From Sipunculus nudus (taxonomy: Eukaryota > Annelida > Sipuncula > Golfingiida > Sipunculidae): DNA of 64,000 bases. The stretch spans positions 78,068,453 through 78,132,452 of the forward strand of contig CM049311.1 of the NCBI GenBank assembly GCA_026874595.1. Reading direction: 5' to 3'. Below, in pieces: positions 1-8,518 of the stretch. Every line of letters begins with the position of its first letter. Position 1 is the stretch's first letter. The notes beneath the pieces were generated by a model. That model saw only the letters and a program-made list of their open reading frames with translations, ran no database searches and was not told the origin of the DNA. A program made the translations under genes and the position numbers.

Positions 1-545
1 CGACGATCCGTCGGCCGCAATTTGCGTGAATTTTGAATCAGCCACTAGGGCATGAAGCTCAGAGCGGCGACCGGCAGACGCAAGACCTGGGAGGAAAACC
101 GTTTTCCGAGATAAATGCAGAAGATGTGCCGAACGCAGGGGCTCATAAGGGGGTTCTCGGAGGTGACGTAAGACAACGTCCAGGCGCCAGGAAGGCGCAA
201 CATAGCGAGGACGAGACGCGCGGCCATGAACCCCCTTGAGAAATCCGTCACCAACGGATGATGAAGGACACGATCGTGACCTAGCGGACGGAGCACGGAC
301 AGCAGGGCGGAACGATAGCCACGCAGAGACGGATAGGATAAATGTTTATCCTGCAGTAAAAACACGAAAAAAATCCAAAACCGCCGCAAGCGACGGAGCT
401 AAAGGGGAGATTCCGCGGGTAGACGCCCAACCGGTGAAGAGACGCCACCGGGAGTCATAGATGCGGTCCGAAGAACGGCGACGGGGAGCCGAGGCAAGGA
501 GAGCAGCCGGACTTGAAATGCCCTGATCCTTGAGGCGTCCGATGG
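1..545 (-). pseudogene. DIRS tyrosine recombinase, N-terminal part, frameshifted
   Basis: The minus-strand translation begins in the frame of the RT polyprotein with a W-x-x-F-x-x-W pattern and a segment ending LDFF. It then shifts frame at the A-run 367-373 into a helical N-terminal (SAM-like/core-binding) segment containing LSYPSLRGYRSALLSVL. A second shift near position 200 leads into a frame that stays open to the window start. That frame contains RRSELHAL (about 47-70), which resembles the box I region holding the first catalytic Arg of tyrosine recombinases. The other catalytic residues (H-x-x-R, Tyr) would lie outside the window. The enzyme would integrate the circular cDNA of the DIRS element. 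This copy is broken by at least two frameshifts, one in a homopolymer and possibly a sequencing error. Confidence 0.75.
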
Positions 546-2420
546 GAGTACGCATGCGCACAGAGGGCACGACCGAAATTGGCGACTTGCTCATGGGAAC
601 GATGGGAGATCGATCCGGAGCGGTAGAAGAAGCGGTGGGCGGGAGAGAAGCGAGCGCCACAGAGGAAACCATGGGGCAGCTGGATGAAACGGTAGGAGGA
701 GGAGTAGATCCGTCTGTTCCGCTCGGGACAGGCGGAGAAGCATACGGCGGATGAGATGAGGAACCGGAAACGCGAAGAGAAACCAGTGAGACCACACGGA
801 CGGAGGGGTGTCGGGGAGACGGTCGCGAGGGTGACGTAGACGCGTCGCGGTAGGTACGAGAACTGGGGGGAGGGGGGCGGAAAATCGAATAGATCGAATT
901 CCGGACGCCCCAGACGAGTGAAAATACTCCGCACGACCGGAAGCGGAAGGAGCACCGGCGGAGGAAGAGACGCAGGGCGACGGAGAGGGCGTCGGCAAGA
1001 ATGTTCGACACGCCCGGAAGATGAGACGCACGAATCGAGGCTCGGAGAGAAATGCACAGATCGAACAAGAGGTAGGTCTCCTGCAGCAGAGAGGGAGACC
1101 GAGTACCGCCCTGCCTGTTGATATATGCCACGACCGTGGTGTTGTCGGTCCGGACGAGAATGTGACGGCCGAGCAACCGGGGAGACCAGCGGGAGATCGC
1201 GCGACGGACTGCACGAAGTTCTAGGACGTTGATATGCAGGAGACGTTCCGACGGGGACCAGACCCCCGAGGCGCGAAGATCGGCCATATGGGCACCCCAA
1301 CCGAGGAGAAACGCGTCGGTATACACGGTGCAATCGATTTCCTGAGAAAAAGGAACTCCCTGCAGGAGAAAGGGAAGGTCCAGCCAGGGCCGAAGGGTAC
1401 GCCACGTGAGACGAAACGGGAGGACCGTAGGTCGAACCGAAGTTAAACGTAGAAGGCCGTGACTGCGCAGGAGAGACTGAACCAGACGGAGGTATAGCCG
1501 ACCGAACGGGATAAAAGTGGCGGCCCAGTTGAGAGTGCCGTGCAGAGAAGCCGCGGTCCGAGAGTCGACACGGCGCATCGCGAGAAGGGAACGAATCTGC
1601 CTGCGGAGTTTGATAGCAAAATCGCGCGAAAGAGACGCAGTGCCGGACGCAAAATCGAGCGTGACACCCAGAAACAGCAGGGACTGGGTGGGATTGAGAA
1701 GGGATTTCTTCGCATTGACAAGAAAGCCAAGGTTCTGAAGTAAATCGAGAACCATGGAGCGATGAGTCAAAAAGAGAGAGCGATCGGCCGCATGGACAAG
1801 CCAATCGTCCAGATAAGGGAGCACAGAAATGCCCTGTAAGCGGAGGTAACTCGTAACCGTGTTAACGAGCATGGTAAAAATCCAGGGGGCCACATTGATC
1901 CCGAACGGGAGGGCCCGGAATTGAAAAACGCGGTTCTGATATGCGAACCGAAGAAACGGTTAAGACGATGGATGGATTGGAACGTGAAAATAGTCATCCG
2001 TAAGGTCTATTTTGAACGCCCAATCCAGCCGACGGACTATGCGGAGAACCGCATGAATATTGAACATCCGAAACGGCGGCGGGGCGATGAACGAATTTAG
2101 GCGCTGTAGATCGATGATGGGGGGCCACCGCCCGTGCGGCCTGGGAATAAGAAAGAGGCGAGAGTAAAACCCCATGGTGGACGGGGAAACCTCGAAAATT
2201 GCCCTCTTGTCGAGCATAATTTGAATCGCCTCCTCCAAAGCGAGGCGTTTGACGGGATCGGACGGAGGCGGAGTGTAGAACGGGTGCAGGGTGACGGGAG
2301 GAGCGTGCAAAACGTAAGACGGAAACCGAACTTTATGGTGCTGAGAACTAACCGATGTGACGTGATGCCCGCCCAAGCGGGAAAATGGGCGCTGAGACGA
2401 GCGCCAACCGGATCGAACGA
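546..2420 (-). pseudogene. DIRS reverse transcriptase-RNase H, degenerate
   Basis: The RT fingers and palm read through 2376-1963 with FLIPRP, IIDLQRLN and the motif-A-like KIDLTDDYFHVPI. A TAA at 1960-1962 interrupts the frame, which then continues unchanged with LPFG and the catalytic YLDD box at 1804-1815. The thumb follows, and then an RNase H domain in which all four expected acidic positions appear: TDA at about 1311-1319, LELRA near 1222, RTDNTT near 1150, and HLPG...ADALS near 1000. RT plus RNase H with no protease or integrase, followed by a recombinase, fits DIRS. From about 970 to 545 conserved-looking blocks (for example LGRPEFDLF, and a leucine-rich segment) sit in different frames, so several indels have accumulated. 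The single nonsense codon in an otherwise long open frame suggests moderate age. Confidence 0.85.
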
Positions 2421-2421
2421 G

Positions 2422-3596
2422 TCATTTCTTGGTCGAACCCCGCTTGGAGGAACGACCACGAAAGGGCTGGGAACGGCTGGAAGGACGGGAAGACTGAGCA
2501 GGAGCGCGACGAGCCGAAGAGGGAGCCGCACTAGAAGGGCGAGACCGCGGGACGCGGAAGGACGGCCGGGGCGCAAGAGAGGCCGATCGGAGGCGGGCCT
2601 GACGATCTGAGCGCTCCAAGGCGCGTTCAAAAAGAGGTCGCAGATGGCCGCCAAACAGAAGGGAGCCGGTGAAAGGTTGAGAGTAAAGCTCAGTCAACTC
2701 TGCTTGTGCAAGTGCCGGCTTCAAGTGTTTTAAAGATTGAAGGATTCAAATAAGAACCGGCCGCCGACGCCGTGGAAGTCCGAGGCTGTAAACGACGGAA
2801 CTTCGGACCATCAGGTTGGGCCTCCTGAGTGGAGGTAGCAACGAGGTCCAGTAGCGCAGATTTGCGCGTACGCCAAGCCTGGCGTTGCAGCGCGATCTCC
2901 GACCACTGATCTTGTGCCAGGGCGGGATCGGCAGTGTGAGAGGACGGGGACGCTGGAGAACCCCGGGAAGGGGGATCCAGGGAAACCCGTGGAGCCGGAA
3001 CGACCGGAGGCTGAAAAAAAGAAGCCGAGGGCCGGTCAGCAGCAGGAACCACCCGGGAAGACACAGGAACCGGAGCCGCAGTCTGCACAGCAGACGGGGA
3101 CTGAAAGAAAGAGCCGGCCAGCCGTCGAACGCCGAACGGACCACCGGAGCAGCCGGAGTCACCGGAAGTGATGGCTGCTGAAAGGAAAGGGATGCAGGAG
3201 GGCCAGAAACACTTACCTGCACACCAGGAAGGCCCATGCGAACCAGCGGGACGGCCCCGGTCGGCACAGGGGATAAGGAAGGAAGCCGGCGAGGGGCCGG
3301 GGGTGAAGATAACGGCCTTGGGGAAAGCACCGGGGAAAAGGCGAGGCCGCCGGACGAACGGACTCGGGTCTAGACGAATCGTCTAGATCCGACATCAGGG
3401 ACGAGCAAAATCTAGATAATTTATGCAAGATGGAATAAGCGGACGGGCCTTCGGCACGGGGAGCGGCATGAACCGGGGAAGACTTCCGCTTACGGGAATG
3501 AGAAAGTAAGGACTTGGCCGTCGAAACTGCCGGGGAGGTAATGGTACCGGTGGTAACTGATGGGGAACGTAACACGGCCGTGTTGCGTTCACACAA
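2422..3596 (-). pseudogene. DIRS gag-like ORF, frameshifted
   Basis: This lies immediately upstream of the RT on the minus strand. It is low-complexity coding sequence rich in Ser, Pro, Arg and Ala, with a basic patch (HSRKRKSS) near its N-terminal end and an Arg/Ser-rich C-terminus ending at about 2422. No zinc knuckle is visible, as in many DIRS gag proteins. At least two frameshifts are needed to follow it: one near 3.1-3.2 kb, and one near 2724-2735, where a segment containing SIFK continues in another frame as KPALAQAELTELYS. The assignment rests on position and composition, not on a recognised domain. The true start codon cannot be fixed. Confidence 0.55.
3565..3590. repeat. 26-bp near-perfect palindrome at the 5' side of the DIRS relic
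   Basis: The core AACACGGCCGTGTT is perfectly self-complementary and is extended on both sides by GAACG/CGTTC, with one mismatched pair in 26 bp. It sits at the start of the gag-like region. It could be a terminal or regulatory feature of the element, or chance. Confidence 0.5.
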
Positions 3597-3605
3597 GGTA
3601 GGCTA

Positions 3606-3629
3606 CCCCCCCCCCCCCCCTCCCCCCCC
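3606..3629. repeat. Poly-C tract
   Basis: Fifteen C, one T, then eight C. This is a homopolymer run bordering the 5' side of the DIRS relic; on the minus strand it is a potential G-quadruplex. Confidence 0.9.
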
Positions 3630-3982
3630 GAGGCAACCACTGGACCAGATAAAGGAAGCGTGGAAGGGGAACCCCCAACTACCGGGGAATGGGACCAACA
3701 TAATGTGAAATTTGGCAACTGGTGCATGTGAACAGTACCACATTCATCATGAAAAAATTCTGTGTTCACTTATAGTTAACTTATAGTAGTTACTGCGATG
3801 CAATTTTTTTTTCTTCAGTAAAAGAGACGTCACAGAGCTCAGTCGAACGTTTTACTTATTCATTGACGTCATCAATTTGATGAGTAATTTTGATAAATAT
3901 ATCACACAAATAAAAAAAATGAAATATTTCCTCTTACAGCCTTTAGCAGAATGGGCCTACTACTGCAACTTTTTGATCAGCA

Positions 3983-4297
3983 CCGGCTTCTGTGGCTCAG
4001 GGGTAGAGCACATGACTCAAAGCCGGGAGATCGTGAGTTCGAATCCATCCAAGGCGGTGAGATTTCACACGGTCGGCCCCCACCCAGGGTGAGCGCTCTG
4101 CAGGCCCAACGGCCGTGTTTCATTCACAAACGAGTGCGCCTTCCGGGCCTGGTTAACGCGAGGATATCAAATGAGAGGAAGCGTGTGACACTGCCCTGTC
4201 ACGTAGTCCGAAATCACAAAGGAATTCTGCAGATGTACATGTACGTAGTTAAGTTAGAATTTTAAAAAATTGGAGGTGGTTACCTACACCAAAATAT
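3983..4297 (+). mobile_element. tRNA-derived SINE, copy 1
   Basis: It opens with a tRNA-like head. The A box is in TGGCTCAGGGGTAGAGC and the B box in GAGTTCGAATCC, spaced as in tRNA genes. A body follows with GGTCGGCCCCCACCCAGGGT and a CCCTGTCACGTAGTCCG block, then a tail reading GGTGGTTACCTACACCAAAA and an A-rich end. The same layout recurs at 8137-8518, 22697-23100 and 58537-58900, which defines the family. Transcription would be by Pol III from the internal boxes, with mobilisation by a LINE in trans. This copy lacks about 90 bp of the body seen in the 22.7-kb copy. Confidence 0.85.
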
Positions 4298-4538
4298 TAA
4301 AAAAAAACAACTTTGGATCAGATTTTTTTTTTTTTAATAATTTTTGGTAGCGGTAGTCCGAGCTTCTTCATTGCTTAATCATATCACTGAAGAATCCCAG
4401 AGTTAAATACGACCGTGGCACACGACCTTCCAACTTATTAAGTCTGCGTGGGCCGACCGTTTAAATCTCACCTACTCAGATTTGAACATCTTCCGGCATT
4501 GGGTCCTGTGCTCTACCCTTAAACCACAGAAGCCAGAA
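4298..4538 (-). mobile_element. tRNA-derived SINE, copy 2, degenerate, inverted
   Basis: On the minus strand the head reads GGCTTCTGTGGTTTAAGGGT, then a decayed B box (GTTCAAATC) and ACGGTCGGCCC, ending in a tail with TACCGCTACCAAAA and an A-run. It lies tail to tail with copy 1, separated only by the A/T-rich tails. It is internally shortened and strongly diverged. Confidence 0.7.
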
Positions 4539-5447
4539 TGTTCTATTTTGGCCTTTTGTAGATAAAATATAAGAAAATCATTAGTTAAGGGCTACAGTCA
4601 ATGTCAGGTTTTCGTTGGCGCCAAAAAACGTGATTTTTAAAGACGCAGTATTCATGAAAGTCTGATATTTTACACAGGAGCATTAGCAGCCTGATAGTTT
4701 ATGTCCTGTAATAGATTCAAAGTTTTTGGTATACATGCTTGGTATATCTATGTATTATATGAGACATACTGTCGTGGTATATCAAGGTAATGTGCAAAGA
4801 CCGATGTGGATCATTCTAAAGCACAATAAGTCCGGTCTCTGCCCATTTCGAGTAACAGCGGTGGTTATATTAAACAGCAGACATGTTAATAAGGTCACAT
4901 ACAACGGTTATTGATACAGACAGCGTCAACTAATACCGGGGACGATAAATATAATCAAATTTACATCAATAAATTGAAATAAACTGACAGAGTCCATGGT
5001 ACAAAGTGAAATAAAGTGACCTTTCTCGCTCGTAGGTTGAATGTTCAGACAGATATATTTAGAAATAAATTAATATGAACTGGACTCGGAAATTAGTAAT
5101 TTTCCCGCATTACCTTCCCCATAGACACCACAAATAATCCCCATGGTTTAATATGACAGCAGTAGCCCACGGCTGGCCAGATGCACACATGACAACGAGA
5201 TTTGTTCATCAAGAAAAGAAAATAAATGTTCAACCATAAGCTGTATTTAGCATAGGATTTCGACAAGAACAAGATATAAATTAATACCGAAGCAAATGGA
5301 TTTTTTTTCTCGCTCATATTAGGTGTTGTTAGAAAGTATACTAAAAAGTCAACGATTGGTCTGGTTTAAGTCAAGTGACAAGGTACATGCAGACCATGAA
5401 GCGTTGTCAGAAATGACGAAAATATTTGTACCCCTCATAGAGCCTAA
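4539..5447. other. No recognised feature
   Basis: AT-rich unique-looking sequence. Open frames are under 80 codons and show no motif I recognise. An approximately 36-nt stretch near 5296-5336 (TTTTTTCTCGCTCAT...) resembles one near 7419-7456, hinting at an old dispersed repeat. Confidence 0.5.
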
Positions 5448-5545
5448 AGGTGCCTTCCTCGGAGAAGGATGTAACGGCACTCTGACAGCCAGTGCGCTGG
5501 TCGTAGACTCTCTAATGCCAGAGGGTCGAAATGGCGCTTATTTTT
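5448..5545 (+). repeat. Dispersed repeat R2, copy 1
   Basis: Shares TGTAACGGCACTCTGAC and CGAAATGGCGCTT, in the same order and spacing, with the reverse complement of 43522-43605. The family is unidentified, and no terminal structure is visible. Confidence 0.6.
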
Positions 5546-6765
5546 TCTAATCCCGTGGAATTTTAAATAGCACCCAATTCAAGCACTTGAGACTGACACT
5601 TCATTCGATGTTGTAGGCAATTGTATGATGTCAACTTTCTAATGGCCTGTACTACATGTTACATGTAGATCGGAAAATAAACTCAGCATCACCATCATCG
5701 TTGCTGATTTTCTTCTCTTTTCTTGCTGTTAATACTGAAAAAAAATATGCGGTAATAATAATACAAATGACCATGAAAATATATTGATTTTAGATTGCGC
5801 GGTGAAAACGTAAAATCGAGGCAGATTACCCCCGACGATTTCAGATTACCCTTTCAAAACCGTTGTTCCTTCATATTTATATACTGAAAATGCTTAAAAT
5901 GCGACCAGAATTTTTATAAAAATGTATGTAAAAGATTTTGTTCAAACCATCTATTGCACAGTTAAACTGAATGATAGTAGATACAAGTAACCGTTACTTT
6001 CTGTTACTATTCTTGTGCATGTGTTATCATGAAATGGCTCCATCCTATTTAATTGAGTGTCTAAATTTAATCAAATATGGTAATAGGTATGTATCGAGAG
6101 ATACTTGCAGAGGTAATTTTGTACTCCAAAAACCAAACAAAGAACAGTACAAAACTTCAATGTGATACCCAGGAGCTTTTCACTGGAACAGTCTTGCTAC
6201 TTCTCTCCGTGAAGCCAAGTCTACTCTGTCTAACAAAAGAATGTCCAAACGCTCTATCAGGCAAAGTAAATTCTTTTATGTTTCGGAGCCTTTTATACCC
6301 CTTCTACGGTTTTACCTGATATTCGTGTGTGTTTTTTACACGGAGGCTCTTTTTCTACATTTTATATTTAGCTATCATCGAAGACCCATGTGGTCATTAG
6401 ATATATCTGATTGTTTCCATACTTATTTTACTTAATTAAGCTTACATTAACTCGTGAAACAACAACTTAACTGACAAATATGTCACCTTCCCTCATTTTG
6501 TATTATCTCATGTTTCTAATTGTAGCAACACTTGCTGAATGGACTATTCTGTTGAAATTTATTTGAAATAAATAGATAAATAAAATTCTTCTGGATTTCT
6601 CAAGTTGGGTTAAAGCTTTGTGTATCTTATGTTTGAATGTAGTGTTTAGCGTTGAATACGTGGCTCAGTAAGCATTTATACCGGTAACCCTAATTTGAGA
6701 CGTGAGACAGGCCATGTGTTGGAATGTACAGCAATGGTCATCAATCATGTTACTTAGATATCGTG
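5546..6765. other. No gene; possible LINE 3' tail near 6500-6585
   Basis: AT-rich sequence without a credible ORF. Around 6555-6585 a run of GAAATAAATAGATAAATAAA, preceded by T-rich sequence, looks like the 3' end of a non-LTR retrotransposon, but no coding remnant supports it. Confidence 0.35.
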
Positions 6766-6921
6766 AGTTAAGAAGACAAATTGTTCAGGGGAAAATATTG
6801 GGCCGATCCCGGATTCGAACACATGTCGGTGGCGCACATGTCCGGCGTTCCAACCGCTTCGTTAGAAAAGCATGCTTCACCAGCGAGACAGTTCGGTCCG
6901 CTTTTATGACACCCCGTAACA
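6766..6921 (-). repeat. 3' LTR of TRIM copy A
   Basis: 156 bp. On the minus strand it begins TGTTACGGGG; its final bases have decayed (AACT for AACA). It contains the intact B box GTTCGAATCC (6811-6820) and an A-box-like TAACGAAGCGGTTGG (6850-6864). Confidence 0.85.
6811..6864 (-). promoter_or_regulatory. tRNA-like Pol III promoter (A and B boxes) inside the LTR
   Basis: On the minus strand an A-box-like TAACGAAGCGGTTGG is followed, after about 30 nt, by GTTCGAATCC, the canonical B box. The spacing equals that of a tRNA gene. The right LTR has the same module with a decayed B box. In copy B the right LTR has TAGCGAAGCGGTTGG and GGTTCGACTCC. Confidence 0.7.
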
Positions 6922-6933
6922 CACCCCCTCTTT
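6922..6933 (-). promoter_or_regulatory. Polypurine tract of TRIM copy A
   Basis: Minus-strand AAAGAGGGGGTG directly abuts the TGTTAC start of the 3' LTR, the position where plus-strand cDNA priming occurs in LTR retroelements. Confidence 0.75.
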
Positions 6934-7045
6934 AGACGTTCTGCTATCAGAAAAAGACTCATTATCCCAGGAGTCACACCTTCTGTGAACTAGAATTTCC
7001 TAATTACCTCAAACCACCATACCACGGGCCACAAATTTTGCTCTC

Positions 7046-7063
7046 ATCCCGGACAAGCCCCCA
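7046..7063 (-). promoter_or_regulatory. tRNA-Pro primer-binding site of TRIM copy A
   Basis: Minus-strand TGGGGGCTTGTCCGGGAT differs at one base from the tRNA-Pro PBS known from murine leukaemia virus-type elements, and is complementary to the 3' CCA end of tRNA-Pro. It lies 3 nt downstream of the 5' LTR end. Confidence 0.85.
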
Positions 7064-7066
7064 TTT

Positions 7067-7224
7067 TGTTACGAAGACAAATTGTTCAAGGGAAAATATT
7101 GGGCCGATCCTTGATTCGAATTAACCCATGTCGATGGCGCACATGTCCGGCGTTCCAACCGCTTCACTAGAAAAGCATTCTTCACAAGCGAGACAGTTCG
7201 GTCCGCTTTTGTCACCACGTAACA
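7067..7224 (-). repeat. 5' LTR of TRIM copy A
   Basis: 158 bp with intact TGTTAC...GTAACA ends. The A-box-like TAGTGAAGCGGTTGG is at 7155-7169; the B box has a small insertion and is decayed. Confidence 0.85.
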
Positions 7225-8136
7225 CGTGGTAATAAACTTACAATCTTAAAAAATAAACTTTAAGTGGTTAGATATAACAAAGAATATGAGAATCCCGTCT
7301 TATTGGTCCCATAGCAGTTGGTTTTTGTCCAGGAACCAACGGGCTCGGGCATTCTATGCAAAAGATATACATCGAACATGCAAACAGATTTTCCAGATTT
7401 GCTGAGTTAAGACAATTTTTTCTCGCACATGGTAGGTGTTTTTAGAAAGTTTACTTTCTATACTTTTTTAATTTTTAAAGATTTATTCAAATTTTTAAAT
7501 GTCGTTCTTTCACGTGGTATTTTGAAATAATATTTCGTGAAATAAAAGCATAAGCATTTTACATGTATTTAAATAAGCGAGGAGTAATTTGATCACTGCA
7601 GAGGTAACTTGAAATTAGGTTCAGGCTACCCCTTAGTGTTTTTTTAAATCGATTTCAGCTTGTGGGGGGGGGGGGGGGGGTTAAGGTTAACCTGAAACAG
7701 GCGTAACCTGATGTCTTTATACCAGATAAAGAGCACTATAGTATCACCACTTTTGCTTTTGTGAGTCATCACTCACAAAGTCATTGAACATTCAGCGTTT
7801 TTCTTGGGTGTAGTACTTTTTGCCTTTTGGGGGATATGTATGTTTTTTTTTCTCCGTTCACGTGTGTGTTTGTGTCTGTGCTTGTGTGTTTGTTGAAAAC
7901 ACATCTCACGCAATTATGCACAACTCTCATAAAATTCAGGGCATTTCATATATGGGCTGATTGATTAGATTTTGTTGAGGATCCGTCACATAATCCGGCG
8001 TCAGGAAGTATCAAGGAATATTCACAGACTAGTGTATCTGATTATAAAATCGGCATACACTATTATTTAAAATATGCCTTTCAGTTTACAGATAAGCCTC
8101 GGGGGAATTTAGCAAGATATCTAGACAGAATTTTTT
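7225..8136. other. No gene; poly-G tract at 7664-7680
   Basis: No credible ORF. A run of 17 G lies at 7664-7680. The rest is AT-rich. Confidence 0.6.
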
Positions 8137-8518
8137 AAGGTAACCGCCTTTTTTATGCTAACTTATCTAAGTATATTTGCATCTGCAGAATTCCATTCCG
8201 GTTTCGGACTACGTGACAGGGCAGTATCACACGCTTCCTCTCATATTATTTCCTTGTGTCAACCAGGCCGGGTGACTACTGCACCTGTAGGCCCTGATGT
8301 GTTATCGTTCGCTTAAATGGGTCATACCACTGAGGAACCCCCGAAAGGCGCACTCGTTTGTTAGTGAAAAGGCCGTTAGGCATGGCCTCCCAATTAACCT
8401 GCAGAGCGCTAACCGGTTGGGGCCGGCCATGAAAAATCCCACTGCCTCGCCTGAGATTTGAACTCACGACCTCCCGGCTTTGTGTCCAGTGCTTTTCCCC
8501 TGAGCCACAGAAAGCCGG
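8137..8518 (-). mobile_element. tRNA-derived SINE, copy 3
   Basis: On the minus strand: head GGCTTTCTGTGGCTCAGGGG, B box GAGTTCAAATC, the GGCCGGCCCCAACCGGTTAG body block, a CCTGTCACGTAGTCCGAAAC block, and a 3' tail AAAAAAGGCGGTTACC. This is close to full length (about 380 bp) and better preserved than copy 2. Confidence 0.85.

Larger units (their letters stand above)
1..3596 (-). mobile_element. DIRS-type retroelement, degenerate, truncated by the window edge
   Basis: Read on the minus strand, the order is a gag-like basic, proline/serine-rich region (about 3596-2422), reverse transcriptase (about 2400-1400), RNase H (about 1330-980), a linker, and the start of a tyrosine recombinase (about 545-1). 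That order is characteristic of DIRS-like YR retrotransposons, which integrate through a recombinase rather than a DDE integrase. The body is far more GC-rich than its surroundings. The copy is dead: it carries one in-frame TAA and several frameshifts. The inverted terminal repeats and the internal complementary region typical of DIRS cannot be placed. The 3' part would lie beyond position 1, and no clean 5' terminus is visible near 3.6-3.8 kb. Confidence 0.85.
6766..7224 (-). mobile_element. TRIM-like miniature LTR retrotransposon, copy A
   Basis: Two direct repeats, 6766-6921 and 7067-7224 (roughly 89% identical by hand), flank a 145-bp internal region. The right repeat shows TGTTAC...GTAACA ends; the left has decayed by two bases. 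In minus-strand sense the 5' LTR (right) is followed after 3 nt by TGGGGGCTTGTCCGGGAT, a 17/18 match to a tRNA-Pro primer-binding site. The 3' LTR (left) is preceded by the purine tract AAAGAGGGGGTG. CGTG flanks both sides (6762-6765 and 7225-7228), a 4-bp target duplication. There is no coding capacity, so it must depend on enzymes in trans. Each LTR also carries tRNA-like A and B boxes in the sense orientation. The layout matches terminal-repeat retrotransposons in miniature. Confidence 0.85.

Noticed and set aside
455-1804. 449-codon open frame on the minus strand overlapping the DIRS RT
   Set aside because: Alternative frame of the RT/RNase H gene. The conserved RT and RNase H motifs read in the other frame. 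Only short segments after about 970 matter, because of frameshifts.
6850-6864. Interpretation of the four 150-bp units simply as independent SINEs
   Set aside because: Both loci share the same interior, PBS position, LTR-type ends and (copy A) PPT and target duplication, which a SINE does not explain.
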